Below are positions 27,098-39,238 of a stretch of DNA of 64,000 nt, piece after piece (positions within the stretch are counted from its first letter, which is position 1; each line of letters begins with the position of its first letter). Source of the DNA: Antilocapra americana (taxonomy: Eukaryota > Chordata > Mammalia > Artiodactyla > Antilocapridae); contig ML664152.1 in the NCBI GenBank assembly GCA_007570785.1, positions 6,160,141-6,224,140 on the forward strand, read 5' to 3'. The translations under genes were made by a program, and so were the position numbers. The notes beneath the pieces were generated by a model. The model searched no databases. It worked only from the letters and a program-made list of their open reading frames with translations, and was not told the DNA's origin.

Positions 27098-27600
27098 TCA
27101 GTTCAGCTGAGTTCAGTCACTCAGTTGTGTCCGACTGTTTGTGACCCCGTGAACTGCAACACACCTGGTCTCCCTGTCCATCACCAACTCCCAAAGCTTA
27201 CCCAAACTCATGTCCATTGAGTCAATGATGCCATCCAATCATCTCATCCTCTGTCATTCCCTTCTCCTCCTGTCTTCAATCTTTCTCAGCATAAGGGTCG
27301 TTTCCAATGAGTCAGCTCTTTGCATCAGGTGTCCAAAGTATTGGAGCTTCAGCTTCAACATCAGTCCTTCCAATGAACACTCAGGACTGATTTCCTTTAG
27401 GATGGACTGGCTGGATCTGCTTGCAGTCGAAGGGACTCTCAAGAGTCTTCTCTAACACCACAGTTCAAAAACATTAGTTCTTCTGCACTCAGCTTTCTTT
27501 GTGATCCAACTCTCACATCCATATGTGACGGCTGAATAAGTCATAGCTTTGACTAGATAGATCTTTGTTGGCAAAGTAATGTCTCTGCTTTTTAGTATGC
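27098..27600 (-). mobile_element. BovB 3'-end fragment, antisense (about 0.5 kb)
   Basis: Starts at the (TCAGT) repeat end and reaches 'caaagtaatgtctctgcttt'. The landmarks are in order and there are no large indels. It is 5'-truncated. Confidence 0.9.
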
Positions 27601-27800
27601 TATACATTAGGTTCTCATTATTTATCTATCTTATACACAGTGGTGTATACATGTCAATCCCAATCTTCCAATTCATCCCAGCCCCCTTTCCCCCTTGGAC
27701 TCCCTATGTTTGTTCTGTACATCTGTGTCTCTGTTTCTGTTGTGCTGATAGGTGCATATATACTGTTCTTCTAGATTCCACATAATCTGAATAGTATAAT
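27601..27800 (-). mobile_element. Old L1 fragment, antisense
   Basis: 'ctatcttatacacagtggtg' and 'gtctctgtttctgttgtgct' resemble the old L1 3' region. It joins directly to the BovB 5' truncation point, which suggests that the BovB landed in it. Confidence 0.5.
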
Positions 27801-28060
27801 TCACCTTAGGCTGGAAAAGGCATTGCATGCTTTTTTTCCTTCAATAAATTATTTTTATTAATTTATTATTAGTTCAGTGTTGTTATTTGATGATTTAGTC
27901 AATATCCTGCACACACAGTGACTAACTCATACCTCATAAGAAGGTATGTTTACAACACAGATCTACCTTTTCTCGATCTTATGATCTAAAGCAGCATTGC
28001 CATAGTCTCAAGTGTTCTTTATTATTATCTTCTCTTCCTGAGAAGTTCCAGTATCAAAGA

Positions 28061-28369
28061 TGCACTTCCCTGGTAGCTCAATTGGTAAAGAATCTGCCTG
28101 CAATGCAGGAGACCCCAGTTTGATTCCTGGGTCAGGAAGATCACTGGAGAAGGCATAGGCTACCCAATCCAATATTCTTGGGCTTCCCTGGTGGCTCAGC
28201 TGGTTAAGAATCTGCCTGCAATGCAGGAGACCTGGGTTTGATCCCTGAGTTGGGAAAATCCCCTGCAGAAGGGAAAGGCTACCCACTCCAGTATTCTGGC
28301 CTAGAGAATTCCAAGGACTATATAGTCCATGGGGTCACAAAGAGTCAGACATGACTGAGCGACTTTCAC
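28061..28369 (+). mobile_element. Two tandem Bov-tA SINEs inside one long direct repeat
   Basis: A truncated head-only copy (28061-28181) is followed at once by a full copy (about 28183-28369), both sense. The block is flanked by a roughly 30-base direct repeat starting TCTCTTCCTGAGAAGTTCCA at 28031-28060 and 28370-28399, with about three mismatches. Confidence 0.85.
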
Positions 28370-28399
28370 TCTCTTCCTGAGAAGTTCCAAAGTCAAAGA

Positions 28400-28979
28400 C
28401 TCTATTGTCAATACATGTTGTTGTTATTTCTTCTCACTTAGAAAAAAAATCCCAATTTCTGTCTCCTTTCCTAGGTCCAAAATTATCTTCCAGTATCTTA
28501 AGGTATTTAGGGTTTTGACATCCTGAAATGTTGCTGACTCTTTTTCACAGAAAAGACCTTTGAAACGAATCTTCTAGACATGAGGGTAGTCAGTGAAAAC
28601 CCACCGTAATTGCCTGATTCTGCTCAGGACGAGTAACTGTTCTCCATCTCTGAAGTCGTTCATGGGGAGAATTTAAGAGGTTACAAATTAGACAGTGAGT
28701 GGCACATGCGCTGAACATTTTAGGATCCACTCTTTTCAGAGTAGAATGGCTGCTGCCTCTTGTGTCAGGGGAAGCAGGAAAGTCACCCGGCATGGGAGCT
28801 CACATCACTGTCGGAGAGTCAGGTGAGAAGGGCACAGTCATTGTCTCACTTGAAAGCAGTAAGGTTCTAGAAAACCACGGAAAGGCTTTTGATTCCTCCC
28901 AGGTGCTGTGCAGTCACCTCCGGTGGCTGTCACCCAAAAGGATAGCGGCACTCATTTAAAGCCATGTAAAGCCAGCACA
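28400..28979. other. Intron, no recognised element
   Basis: Unassigned sequence between the tandem Bov-tA pair and a Tigger-like piece. Confidence 0.5.
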
Positions 28980-29192
28980 GCCGTCCCTGTGTATCTGTGG
29001 GGGGTTGGTTCCAGGACGCCCCACAGATACCAAACTCTATGGATACTCAAGTCACTTATATGAAAAGATGTAGCTTGTACTTATATAACCTACGTATATC
29101 CCCCATATACTTTCAATCATCTCTGGATTATAATATAGTACCTAATACAATGTAAATACTCTCTTTCTAATTGTAATGTAAATAATTACCTT
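28980..29192 (+). mobile_element. TcMar-Tigger-like DNA transposon fragment
   Basis: 'gtccctgtgtatctgtgggg', 'ggttccaggacgcc' and 'tacctaatacaatgtaaata' match a common non-autonomous Tigger-type element. The right terminal inverted repeat is not visible, so it is truncated before the following Bov-tA. The subfamily is not assigned. Confidence 0.6.
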
Positions 29193-29199
29193 GTGTCTT

Positions 29200-29432
29200 T
29201 GCGTGCATTCTCAGTCATGTCAGATTCTTTGCGACCCTATGGACTGTCACCCTCCAGGCTCCTCTGTCCATGGGATTTCCGAGGCAAGAATACTGGAGTG
29301 GGTTGCCATTCCTTTCTCTGGGCAAGGCTTGCTGGGGGGTTGGGTATTCCCAGCCCAGGGATAGAACCTGAAACTCTTGCATCTCCTGCATTGCAGGCAG
29401 ATTCTTTACATTCTGAGCCACCGGGGAACCCC
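29200..29432 (-). mobile_element. Bov-tA SINE, antisense, with short internal insertion
   Basis: Usual order of landmarks from 'ctcagtcatgtcagattctt' to 'ctgagccaccggggaacccc'. About 20 extra bases around 29325-29345 ('gcttgctggggggttgggta') are not part of the usual SINE. Confidence 0.85.
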
Positions 29433-29440
29433 TATTCCTA

Positions 29441-29648
29441 GTGCGTGCTAAGTCACTTCAGTTGTGTCTGACTCTTTGTGACCCTATGGACTATAGCCTG
29501 CCAGGCTCCTCTGTCCATGCGATTCTCCAGGCAAGAATACTGGAGTGGGTTGCCATGTCCTCCTCCAGGGGATCTTCTCAACCAGGTATTGAACTTGCAT
29601 CTCTTCTCTTGCATTGGCAGGTGGGTTATTTACCACGAGCACCACCTT
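29441..29648 (-). mobile_element. Bov-tA SINE, antisense
   Basis: Directly follows the previous copy in the same orientation. It starts 'gtgctaagtcacttcagttg', and its tRNA-like head is eroded at the end ('ttaccacgagcaccacctt'). Confidence 0.85.
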
Positions 29649-30491
29649 ATTCCCAGGGTCCCATCCAAACCTCTGTGCTGTGTCCCCCTGGCTGGGGCAT
29701 TCCCTTCTTTAGTCATAGGCAACAGAGACCTAGGTTCTTATTCCATATGCTTCTCCCACTGAAGTAAAATCCTAGAGACTGGAAAGTTCTGTAAAAGTAT
29801 GAAAGGATAAACTAGCCTACACCCAGGAGAGTCATCAGAATATGAAAGAACCAGAAAACCATGGGCTAAAGGAACGTAATAACTTGGTAAGGAGGAAACT
29901 CAGAGGTTTTGTCATGTGGGCACTTTGGGACGCACATTTGGCTCATCAGATGTTGAGTCTTCACTTTGGGCCAGACCCTGGTCTCCCTGCTTGGAACACC
30001 ACGCAGGAAAAGGCAGCCTGCTCTCTGTCCTTGGGAAGCTGTTTTCAGAATGTGGGCAGGAAATGGGCAGCCAAGTGCCAGGTTTAGAGTCATTTTGTAT
30101 TATATGCTGCTGTGCAGGAAGAAGTTGGTTATTTTATATTTAGATGTGCAGATTAGCGCACATGTACAAAAGAATGTTATTTTTAACTGCAATGTTTCCA
30201 CCCTTGATGTAGCACTTAATGGAGCCCCATTGGACTTCCTCACTTACACTTTGGTCATTTTTATTTTAGCAAAACAAACTTCCTTTTGAATAATGGAAAA
30301 AATCACACATTCAATAGCGAGCTTTTTCCTTACCCTTGTTGATGATATAAACATGTGTTTACCACATTTGATGGGAGAGAGCTCTCTATGAAATGATGAT
30401 GGCCTCTAGAGGGTATAAATGGATCTGATTTTTTTTTTTTTTGAAAAGAAACACAAGCTGAATGCATCATCATTAACTTTCGTCTGCACTG
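29649..30491. other. Intron, no recognised element
   Basis: Contains a 14-base T run near 30429. I see no coding homology. Confidence 0.5.
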
Positions 30492-30695
30492 TTGGGTGCT
30501 TAGTTGCTCAGTCATGTCCGATTCTTTGTGAACCCATGTACTATAGCCCACCAGGCCCTTCTGCCCATGGAATTCTCCAGGCAAAACAACTGGAGTATGT
30601 TGCCATGCCCTCCTCCAGGGAATCTTCCCAACCCAGGGATTGAACCGAGATCTCCCACATTGCTGGAGGATTCTTTACTGTCTGAGCCACCAGAG
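30492..30695 (-). mobile_element. Bov-tA SINE, antisense
   Basis: From 'gggtgcttagttgctcagtc' to 'ctgtctgagccaccagagc', near full length. Confidence 0.88.
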
Positions 30696-30973
30696 CTAAA
30701 TTTGTCTGCAGATGAATGCATATGAAGAAGTGGCAAATGAAGGGGTTTTAGCTGGGAATGAGAAGATGAGAGTTGCATAAAAGGTGGTATTTGCCTCTCA
30801 CAGATGTGGGGCCATTTTCTTCCCTCCAAATGGACTTAAGTCTATCCCCACCTCATTGATGGGCCTTTCTTGCTGAAGAGGGACAGGGTGGTTCCAAAGG
30901 TCAGAAAGAGTCCTACATGGACCTAAGTAGTAGCAATTTTTGTCATAATTATTGGAATTTATGTGACATTCTT

Positions 30974-31310
30974 TAAAAAATAATTTTATGTATTCATTTA
31001 TTTTTGGCTCTGCTGGGTCTTCTTGCTGCGTGGGCTTTTCTCTAGTTGCCGTGAGTGGAGGCTCCTCTCTGGTTCTGATGTACAGGCTTCTCATTGCAGT
31101 GGCTTCTCTTCTCTCAGAGCATGAGTTCTCGGGTGCTCAGGCTTCAGTAGTCATGGCATGTGGTCTCAGTAGTTGCAGGTCCCAAGCTCTAAAGCACAGG
31201 CTCAGTAGTTGTGGTGCAAGGGCTTAGTTGCTCTGCTGAACCAGGGATCAAACCCATGTCTCCTGCATTGGCAGGTGGATTCTTTACCATTGAGCCACCA
31301 AGGAAGCCCT
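30974..31310 (-). mobile_element. CHR-2-type tRNA SINE, antisense, with TSD
   Basis: Same family as the copy at 22787. It has a T-rich tail, 'ctctgctgggtcttcttgct' and the head 'ttgagccaccaaggaagcc'. The flanks ATGTGACATTCTT (30961-30973) and ATGTAACACTCTT (31311-31323) form a 13-bp duplication with two mismatches. Confidence 0.85.
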
Positions 31311-31323
31311 ATGTAACACTCTT

Positions 31324-31728
31324 CAAATTAAATATGAGAGAAGACAAATAGCTCCATATTTTTGCAAGCCTAACAGTTTTTGGTCTTGTGTCTTTCTACT
31401 TTGTAGGTAAAATCTGTTTCTTTGTAGCTGCTTTTCCAGTTGGTTACTGTGCAACACAGGCAAACAGGAGGCTACAGACTATCTGGGTTCAAACACTGTG
31501 GCTAACATCCTGCTGCCTTAGTGGGCTGATGGTAGATGGCTTTGTAGAAAAAGACCGCCTCTGGCACAGTGATGGGACAACGTACACTCTGCTGACCGTC
31601 GTCTCTTTTGCATGTAGTCTGTAGTGAATTCTTTAGCTACAGAGCCAGTAAATTATGCAACACTGTTTCACATTAAAACAAAGAGAACTGATACTGATTT
31701 TCCGCTTTGAAAAACAGTCATGATAGCG
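31324..31728. other. Intron, possible weak MIR
   Basis: Around 31470-31520 'gactatctgggttcaaacac' hints at a MIR core, but it is too short to call. Nothing else is recognised. Confidence 0.35.
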
Positions 31729-32545
31729 CTGTTGTTGCTGTTCAGTCACTCAGTCACAGCCCACTCTTTGAGATGCCATGGGCGGTCTCATGCTAGATTT
31801 CCCTGTCCTTCACCATCTCCTGAAGTTTGCCCAAATTCATGTCTGTTAAGTCAGTGATGCCATGAAACCATCTTGTCCTCTGTCGTCTCCTTCTCCTCCT
31901 GCATTCAGTCTTTCCCAGCATCAGGGTCTTTTCGCATGAGTCAGCTCTTCACATCAGGTGGCCAAAGTATTGGTGTTTCAGCTTCAGCACCAGTCCTTCC
32001 AATAAATATTCAAAGTTGATTTCCTTGAGGATTGACTGGTTTGATCTCTTTGCAGTCGAAGAGACTCTCAAGAGTCTTCTCCAACACCACAGTTCAAAAG
32101 CGTCAATTCTTTGGCAGTCAACCTTCTTTATGGTCCAACTCTCACATTTATACATGACTACTCGAAAAACCATAGCTTTGACTAGATGGACATTTGTTGG
32201 CAAAGTAATGTCTCTGCTTTTTAATAAGCTGTCTAGGTTGGTCATAGCTTTTCTTCCAAGGAGCAAGTGTCTTTTAATTTCATGGCTGCAGTCACCATCT
32301 GCAGTGATTTTGGAGCCCCCCAAAATAAAGTCTGTCTCTGTTTCCACTGTTTCCCCATCTATTTGCCATGAAGTGATGGGACCAGATACCATGATCTTAG
32401 TTTTCTTAATGTTGAGTTTTAAGCCAGCTTTTTACTCTTCTCTTTCACTTTCATCAAGAGGCTTTTCAGTTCCTCTTTGGTTTCTTCCATAAGGGTGGTG
32501 TCATCTGCATATATGAGGTTATTGATATTTCTCCCAGCAGTCTTG
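31729..32545 (-). mobile_element. BovB LINE 3' portion, antisense, reaching the RT motif
   Basis: About 0.8 kb of BovB read backwards, starting at the terminal (TCAGT)-type end. On the minus strand, coding remnants read PITSWQIDGETVETETDFI and RDITLPTNVHLVKAMVF. The region that encodes the RT active-site YADD in BovB is reached near 32505. It is broken by frameshifts and stops, and 5'-truncated. Confidence 0.88.
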
Positions 32546-33350
32546 AGCTCTAATGTGCATATAAAGTTTTTGAGCTGGAAGGAAATGAAGAGTTTGGCAA
32601 ACTGAAGCCTCTTGTTTGAGAGAAAAGGAGTCTGAAGTTCAAGCTGGACCAGGACCCAAGATTCATGACCTACCTCTAGCCCTGGGGCTCACCCAGACAC
32701 TTGCCAACTGAATGCTGTTAAAGCTCTAGGTGGGAATGGAAGGAACCATGACTTTTCAAGAAAGCAAAAGTGAGGAAAGAGGGAGGCAGGCAACTGGATG
32801 GTTAAGAACATCACTGAAGAAGAGAAAGGGAAAAGACACAGAGAGAAAATGAAGGGGCTGAAATGTCTGCACTTAAATAAACAGTGTATGATGTGTCTCT
32901 CTTTATGCAAAATTACCTGTACGTGCATGCTTGTGTCTCCGTATACCTGTGTATTTGAGTACTTGTGTGTGTGAAGAGTGTTGTGAAAAGCAGGGTCAAA
33001 GATGTGACCATGGCTGCTTCAAGTGGTTAAATTTTAGATGGACTTTTTTTTTCCTTTTTCAAACTGAAGTCTATTTCTCTAAGTTTATTGTAGGTTTTTT
33101 GAGGGAAGAAAAAAATCTCTTTAAAATATTACTTTGGTCTTAAAAATTAATATGTCAGTTTATTAAAGCTATAAATGCAAATAACCTGTACCTTCCTTTA
33201 GCTTTTAGTTCAACTCACAAATCTTGTTATCGTACAGACTTATCTAGCAAATTTGAACAAGTGCTTTTAAGAAATTTTTGATTAATGTTCAGTCTGTTTT
33301 TTTTTTTTCCTCCCAGTTTTGCATATTAAGCTGTATTTGTAAATTGAATG
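32546..33350. other. Intron, no recognised element
   Basis: AT-rich with a 12-base T tract near 33298. I see no coding homology. Confidence 0.5.
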
Positions 33351-33555
33351 GTCCCAGGTGGCGCTAGTGGTAAAGAACCCACCTGTCAATGCAGGAGACA
33401 TAAGTGACACAGGCTCGATCCCTGGGTTAGGAAGATTCTTTGGAGGAGGGCATAGCAACCCACTCCAGTATTCTTGCCTGGAGAATCCCATGGACAGAGG
33501 AGCCTGGTGGGCTCTAGTCCCTCGGGTTGCAAAGAGTCAGACATAACTGAGCAAC
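33351..33555 (+). mobile_element. Bov-tA SINE followed by a TC-rich tail
   Basis: 'cccaggtggcgctagtggta' head, 'gcctggagaatcccatggac' centre, and the BovB-like end at 'cagacataactgagcaac'. A (TC)n/(CA)n stretch follows at 33560-33596. Confidence 0.88.
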
Positions 33556-34254
33556 TCACCTCTCTTTCTTTCTCTCTCTCACAGACACACACACATAATT
33601 CAAGGCCTAAAATGAATGTTCATGAGTGTGTATAAATATAAATAGACAACTTAATGAATGAATAAAAGAATTAAACAATTTCCTTGGCATAAAGAACTCC
33701 AAATAGTTTAGGTGGACACACTCCCTCAGAGAGGTTTAGGACCACTTTGCTGCTTAGGTGTGGGCTGTGTGTTAAGTCACTTCCAAATTGGACAAGAGGA
33801 TAGAAAAGACAGGGGAGTAATTGAAAGCAGGGAATTAGGAGGGTCGTGCTGACACACAACCTCAGCACGGTGATCAAGGTCAAGCTCCATGGTGATCAGC
33901 CACATTGACAGTATGGACTCTCTATGTGACACGGCACACCTGGCGCCTCATCTCTGGAATCTCCCCTCAGAAAAACTTGTAATCTCGATCTAACAGTGAG
34001 GAAACTACCACAAAAATCCCAATTGAGGGAAGTCTACAAAATACCTGACCACTGCACTTTCAAACTCTAAGCCATGAAAATCAAGGAAAATCTGGGAAAC
34101 TGTCACAGCCAAGAGGAGCCCAGGAGACATGAGGCCTGAAGGCTGAGTGGTATCGTGGGTGAGATCTTGGACTAGAAACAGAGCTTTAGGTAAAAAGTGA
34201 GGAAATCTTAATAACGTGTGGACTTTAATTAACAGTGTGTCCCTGTGTAATGTC
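33556..34254. other. Intron, no clear element
   Basis: 'gagtggtatcgtgggtgaga' near 34145 is weakly MIR-like. Otherwise nothing is recognised. Confidence 0.4.
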
Positions 34255-36098
34255 AATCAGTCAGTTCAGTCACTCAGTCATATCTGACTCTTTGCAAACC
34301 CATGGACTACAGCACACCAGGCTTCCCTGTCCATCACCAACTCTCAGAGTTTATTCAAACTCGTGTCCATTGAGCAGGTGATACCATCCAACCACCTCAG
34401 CCTCTGAGGTCCCCTTCTCCTCCCACCTTCAATCTTTCCCAGCATCAGGGTCTTTTCAAATGAGTCAGCTCTTCCCATCAGGTGGCCAAAGTATTGGAGT
34501 TTCAGCTGCAGCATCAGTCCCTCCAATGAACATTCAGGACTGATTTTTTTTTAAATGGATTGATTGGATCTCCTAGCAGTCCAAGGGACTCTCAAGAGTC
34601 TTCTCCAACACCACAGTTCAAAAGCATTAATTCTTCAGTGCTCAGCTTTCTTTATAGTCCATCTCTCACATCTATACATGACTACTGGAAAAATCATAGC
34701 TTTGACTAGATGGACATTTGTTGACAAAGTAATGTCTCTGTGTTTTAATAAGCTGTCTAGGTTGGTCATAGCTTTTCTTCCAAGGAGCAAGTGTCTTTTA
34801 ATTTCATGGCTGTAGTCACCATCTGCAGTGATTTTGGAGCCCCTCTAAATAAAGTCTGTCTCTCTTTCCACGGTTTCCCCATCTATTTGCCATGAAGTGA
34901 TAGGACTGGATGGCATGATCTTAGTTTTCTGAATGTTGAGTTTAAAGCTAGCTTTTTCACTCTCCTCTTTCACTTGCATCAAGAGGCTCTTTAGTTTCTC
35001 TTCACTTTCTGCTATAAGGGTGTTATCATCTGCATATCTGAGGTTATTGATATTTCTCCCAGCAATCTGGATTCCAGCTTGTACTTCATCCAGTCCAGCA
35101 TTTCTCATAACTCTGCACAGAAGTTAAATAAGCAAGGTGACAATATACAGCCTTGACATACTCCTTTCCTGATTTGAACCCAGTCTGTTGTTCCATGTCC
35201 AGTTCTAACTGTTGCTTCTTGATCTGCATATAGATTTCTCAGGAGGCAGGTCAGGTGGTCTGGTATTCCCATCTCTTTCATAATTTTCCAGTTTGTTGTG
35301 AACCACACAGTTAAAGGCTTTGGTATAGTCAATAAAGCAGAAGTTGATGTTTTTCTGGAACTCTCTTGCTTTTTTGATGATTCAACAGATTTTGGCTATT
35401 TGATCTCAGGTTCCTCTGCCTTTTCTAAACCAGCTTGAACATCTGAAAGTTCACAGTTCATGTACTATTGAAGCCTGGCTTGGAGAATTTGGGGCATTAC
35501 TTTACTAGATTGTGAGATAAGTGCAATTGTGTGATACTTTGAGCATTCTTTGGCATTGCCTTTCTTTGAGATTGGAATGAAGACTGACATTATCCGGTCC
35601 TGTGGCCACTGCTGAGGTTTCCAAATTTGCTGGCATATTGAGTGCAGCACTTTTACAGCATCAGTTTTCAGGATTTGAAATAACTCAATTGGAATTCCAC
35701 CACCTCCACTAGCTTTGTTTGTAGTGATACTTCCTAAGGCTCACTTGACTTCACATTCTAGGATGTCTGACTCTAGGTGAGTAATTACACTATCCTGATT
35801 ATCTAGCTCATGAAGATCTTTTTTGTACAATTCTTCTGTGTATTCTTGCCAACTCTTCTTAATATCTTCTGCTTCTGTTAGGTCCATATGATTTCTGTCC
35901 TTTATTGATCCCATCTTTGCATGGAATGTTCCCTTGGTATCTCTAATTTTCTTGTAGAGATCTCTAGTCTTTCCCATTTTATTGTTTTCCTCTATTTCTT
36001 TGCATTGATCACTGAGGAAGGCTTTCTTATCTCTCTTTGTTATTCTTTGGAACTCTGCATTCAAATGAGTATAGCTTTCCATTTCTCCTTTGCCTTTC
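34255..36098 (-). mobile_element. BovB LINE, antisense, 3' portion (first of three segments)
   Basis: BovB (RTE clade) encodes an endonuclease-reverse transcriptase and supplies the machinery for Bov-tA and Bov-A SINEs. Here 1.84 kb runs backwards from the 3' terminus. The minus-strand coding remnants are ordered as the protein expects. The palm motif RYADD maps to 35025-35036 for YADD. RKGVCQGCILSPCLFN lies upstream of it, and LYKKIRDTKGTFHAKMGS lies further 5'. Several stops and frameshifts break the frame. The segment is cut at 36098 by an L1 and resumes at 37265. Confidence 0.92.
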
Positions 36099-37264
36099 TT
36101 TTTTTTAAATTTTTTTTATTAAACATTTTTTTTTATTAGTTTTGCCAAACAATGACATGATATCACCATGGGTTCACATATGCTCCCCCTCCATAACCCC
36201 CCTCCCTCCTCCCTCCCCCCAGGAAATCTCATTGCACCAGTCCCAAGCATTAATCCTGGGCCGGCTATTGCTTAGACATATGATAATTAACATGTTTCAA
36301 TGCCATTCTCCCATATCATCCCACCCTTTCCCTCATCCACAGAGGCCCTGAGTCTATTCTATACATCTGTGTTCCTTTTGCTGTCTCGTATGCTGGGTTC
36401 TCGTTACCGTCTTCCTAAATTCCATATATATGCGTTAATATACTGTATTGTTGTTTTTGCTTCTGGCTTACTTCACTCTGGATAATGGGCTCCAGTTTCG
36501 TCCATCTGAGTAGAACTGCTTCAAATGAATTTTTTTTTAATGCTGAGTAATATTCCATTGTGTATATGTACCACAGCTTTCTTATCCATTCGTCAGTTGA
36601 TGGGCATCTAGGTTGGTTCCATGTCCTGGCTATTGTAAACAATGCAGCGATGAACATTGGGGTACACGTGGCTCTTTCAATTCTGGTTTCCTCGGTATAT
36701 ATGCCCAACAGCGGGATTGCTGGGTCATATGGCAGAAATATTTGCAGTTTTTTAAGGAACCTCCACACTGTTTTCCATAGAGGCTGTACTAGTTTGCAAT
36801 CCCACCAACAGTGTAAGAGAGTTCCCTTTTCTCCACATCCTCTCCAGCATTTATTACTTGTGGATTTTTGGATTGCAGCCATTCTGAGTGGTGTAAAGTG
36901 ATATCTCATTGTGGTTTTGATTTGCATTTCTCTGATAATGAGTGATGTTGAGCATCTTTTCATGTGTTTGTTAGCCATTTTTATGTCTTCTTTGGAGAAA
37001 CGTCTGTTCAATTCTTTGGCCCACTTTTTGATTGGGTTGTTTATTTTCCTAGAATGGAGCTGCAGGAGTTGCTTGTATATTTTTGAGATTAATTGTTTGT
37101 CCGTTGCTTCATTGGCTATTATTTTCTCCCATTCTGAAGGCTGTCTTTTCACCTTGCTTATAGTTTCCTTTGCAGTGCAGAAGCTTTTAATTTTAATTAG
37201 ATCCCATTTGTTTATTCGTGTTTTTATTTCCAGTATTCTGGGAGGTGGGTCATGTAGGATCCTG
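36099..37264 (-). mobile_element. 5'-truncated L1 nested in BovB, antisense, with TSD
   Basis: T-rich tail, L1 3' UTR (C-rich tract near 36190-36220) and the C-terminal 245 codons of ORF2 on the minus strand. It includes the Cys-rich [18 protein letters not shown] and runs to a natural stop at 36415. The 11-bp repeat CTTTGCCTTTC at 36088-36098 and 37265-37275 is exact, and BovB continues in register after it. Confidence 0.92.
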
Positions 37265-37400
37265 CTTTGCCTTTCACTTCTCTTCTTTTCATAGCTGTTC
37301 CTAAGGCCTCCTCAGACAACCATTTTGCCTTTTTGCATTTCTTTTTCTTGGGGATGGTCTTGATGCCTGCCTCCTGTGGAATGTCACAAACCTCTGTCCA
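37265..37400 (-). mobile_element. BovB LINE, antisense, middle segment
   Basis: 'cacttctcttcttttcatag' to 'acaaacctctgtcca', the BovB sequence expected immediately after the first segment. It is bounded by the two nested L1 copies. Confidence 0.85.
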
Positions 37401-39207
37401 TAAAGAAACAAAAGACTTATATATAGAAAACTATAAAACACTAATGAAAGAAATCAAAGAGGACACAAATAGATGGAGAAATATACCGTGTTCATGGATT
37501 GGAAGAATCAATATAGTGAAAAATGAGTATACTACCCAGAGCAATCTATAGATTCAATGCAATTTCTATCAAGCTACCAGAGGTCTTTTTCAGAGAATTA
37601 GAACAAATAATCTCACAATTTGTATGGAAATACAAAAAAACCTCGTATAGCCAAAGCAATCTTGAGAAAGAAGAATGGAACTGGAGGAATCAACCTACCT
37701 GACTTTAGGCTATACTACAAAGCCACAGTCATTAAGACAGTACGGTACTGGCACAAAGACAGAAATATAGATGAATGGAACAAAATAGAAACCCCAGAGA
37801 TAAATCCACGCGTCTATGGACACCTTATCTTTGACAAAGGAGGCAAGAATATACAATGGAGAAAAGACAACCTCTTTAACAAGTGGTGCTAGGAAAACTG
37901 GACAGCCGCTTGTAAAAGAATGAAACTAGAACACTGTCTAACACCATACACAAAAATAAACTCAAAATGGATCAAAGATCTAAGCGTAAGACCAGAAACT
38001 ATAAAATTCCTAGAGGAAAACATAGGCAAAACACTCTCCAACATAAACCAAAGCAGGATCCTCTATGACCCACCTCCCAGAATATCGGAAATAAAAGCAT
38101 GAATAAACAAATGGGATATATTTAAAATGAAAAGCTTCTGCACAACAAAGGAAACTATAAGCAAGGTGAAAAGGCAGCCTTCAGAATGGGAGAAAATAAT
38201 AGCAAACGAAGCAACGGACAAACAATTAATCTCAAAAATATACAAGCAACTCCTGCAGCTCCATTCCAGAAAAATATATGACCCAATCAAAAAGTGGGCC
38301 AAAGAACTAAACAGACATTTCCCCAAAGAAAACATAAAAATGGCTAACAAACACATGAAAAGATGCTCAACATCACTCATTATCAGAGAAACGCAAATCA
38401 AAACCACAATGAGATATCACTTTACACCAGTCAGAATGGCTGCCATCCAAAAGTCTACAAGCAATAAATGCTGGAAAGGATGTGGAGAAAAGGGAACCCT
38501 CTTACACTGTTGGTGGGAATGCAAACTAGTACAGCCACTATGGAAAACAGTGTGGAGATTCCTTAAAAAACTGAAAATAGAACTGCCATATGACCCTGCA
38601 ATCCCACTGCTAGGCGTACACATTGAGGAAACCAGAATTTAGAGACACGTGTACCCCAATGTTCATCGCTGCATTGTTTACAATAGCCAGAACATGGAAG
38701 CAACCTAGATGCCCATCAACTGACGAATGGATAAGAAAGCTGTGGTACATATACACAATGGAATATTACTCAGCATTAAAAAGAATTCATTTTAATCAGT
38801 TCTACTCAGGTTGACGGAACTGGAGCCTATTATACAGAGTGAAATAAGCCAGAAGGAAAAACAAAAATACAGTATACTAACACATATATATGGAATTTAG
38901 AAAGATGGTAATGAGAACCCTGCTTGCTAGATAGCAAAAGAAATGCAGATGTATAGAACAGACTCGTGGACTCTGTGGAAGAGGGCAAGGGTGGGATGAT
39001 ATGGGAGAATGGCATTGAAACATGTTAATTATCATATGTGAAATCATTTGCCAGCCCAGGTTTGATGCTCGGAGCTGGGGTACTGGAATGACCCAGGGAG
39101 AGGGAATCGGGAGGGAGGAGGGAGGGGGGTTCTGGGAGGGGAACATATGTATACCCATGGCAGATTCATGTCAGTGTATGCCAAGACCAACACAATAAAG
39201 TAAGGAA

Positions 39208-39238
<31 letters not shown>
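37401..39238 (+). mobile_element. 5'-truncated L1 nested in BovB, sense
   Basis: Starts inside ORF2 ([19 protein letters not shown]) and runs through the Cys-rich domain ([18 protein letters not shown]). It ends with the 3' UTR G-rich tract (about 39096-39137) and an (AATA)n tail at about 39207-39238. There are two frameshifts in A runs near 37520 and 37637, and a TAG near 37890. Its orientation is opposite to the L1 at 36099. I do not see a convincing target-site duplication. Confidence 0.9.
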
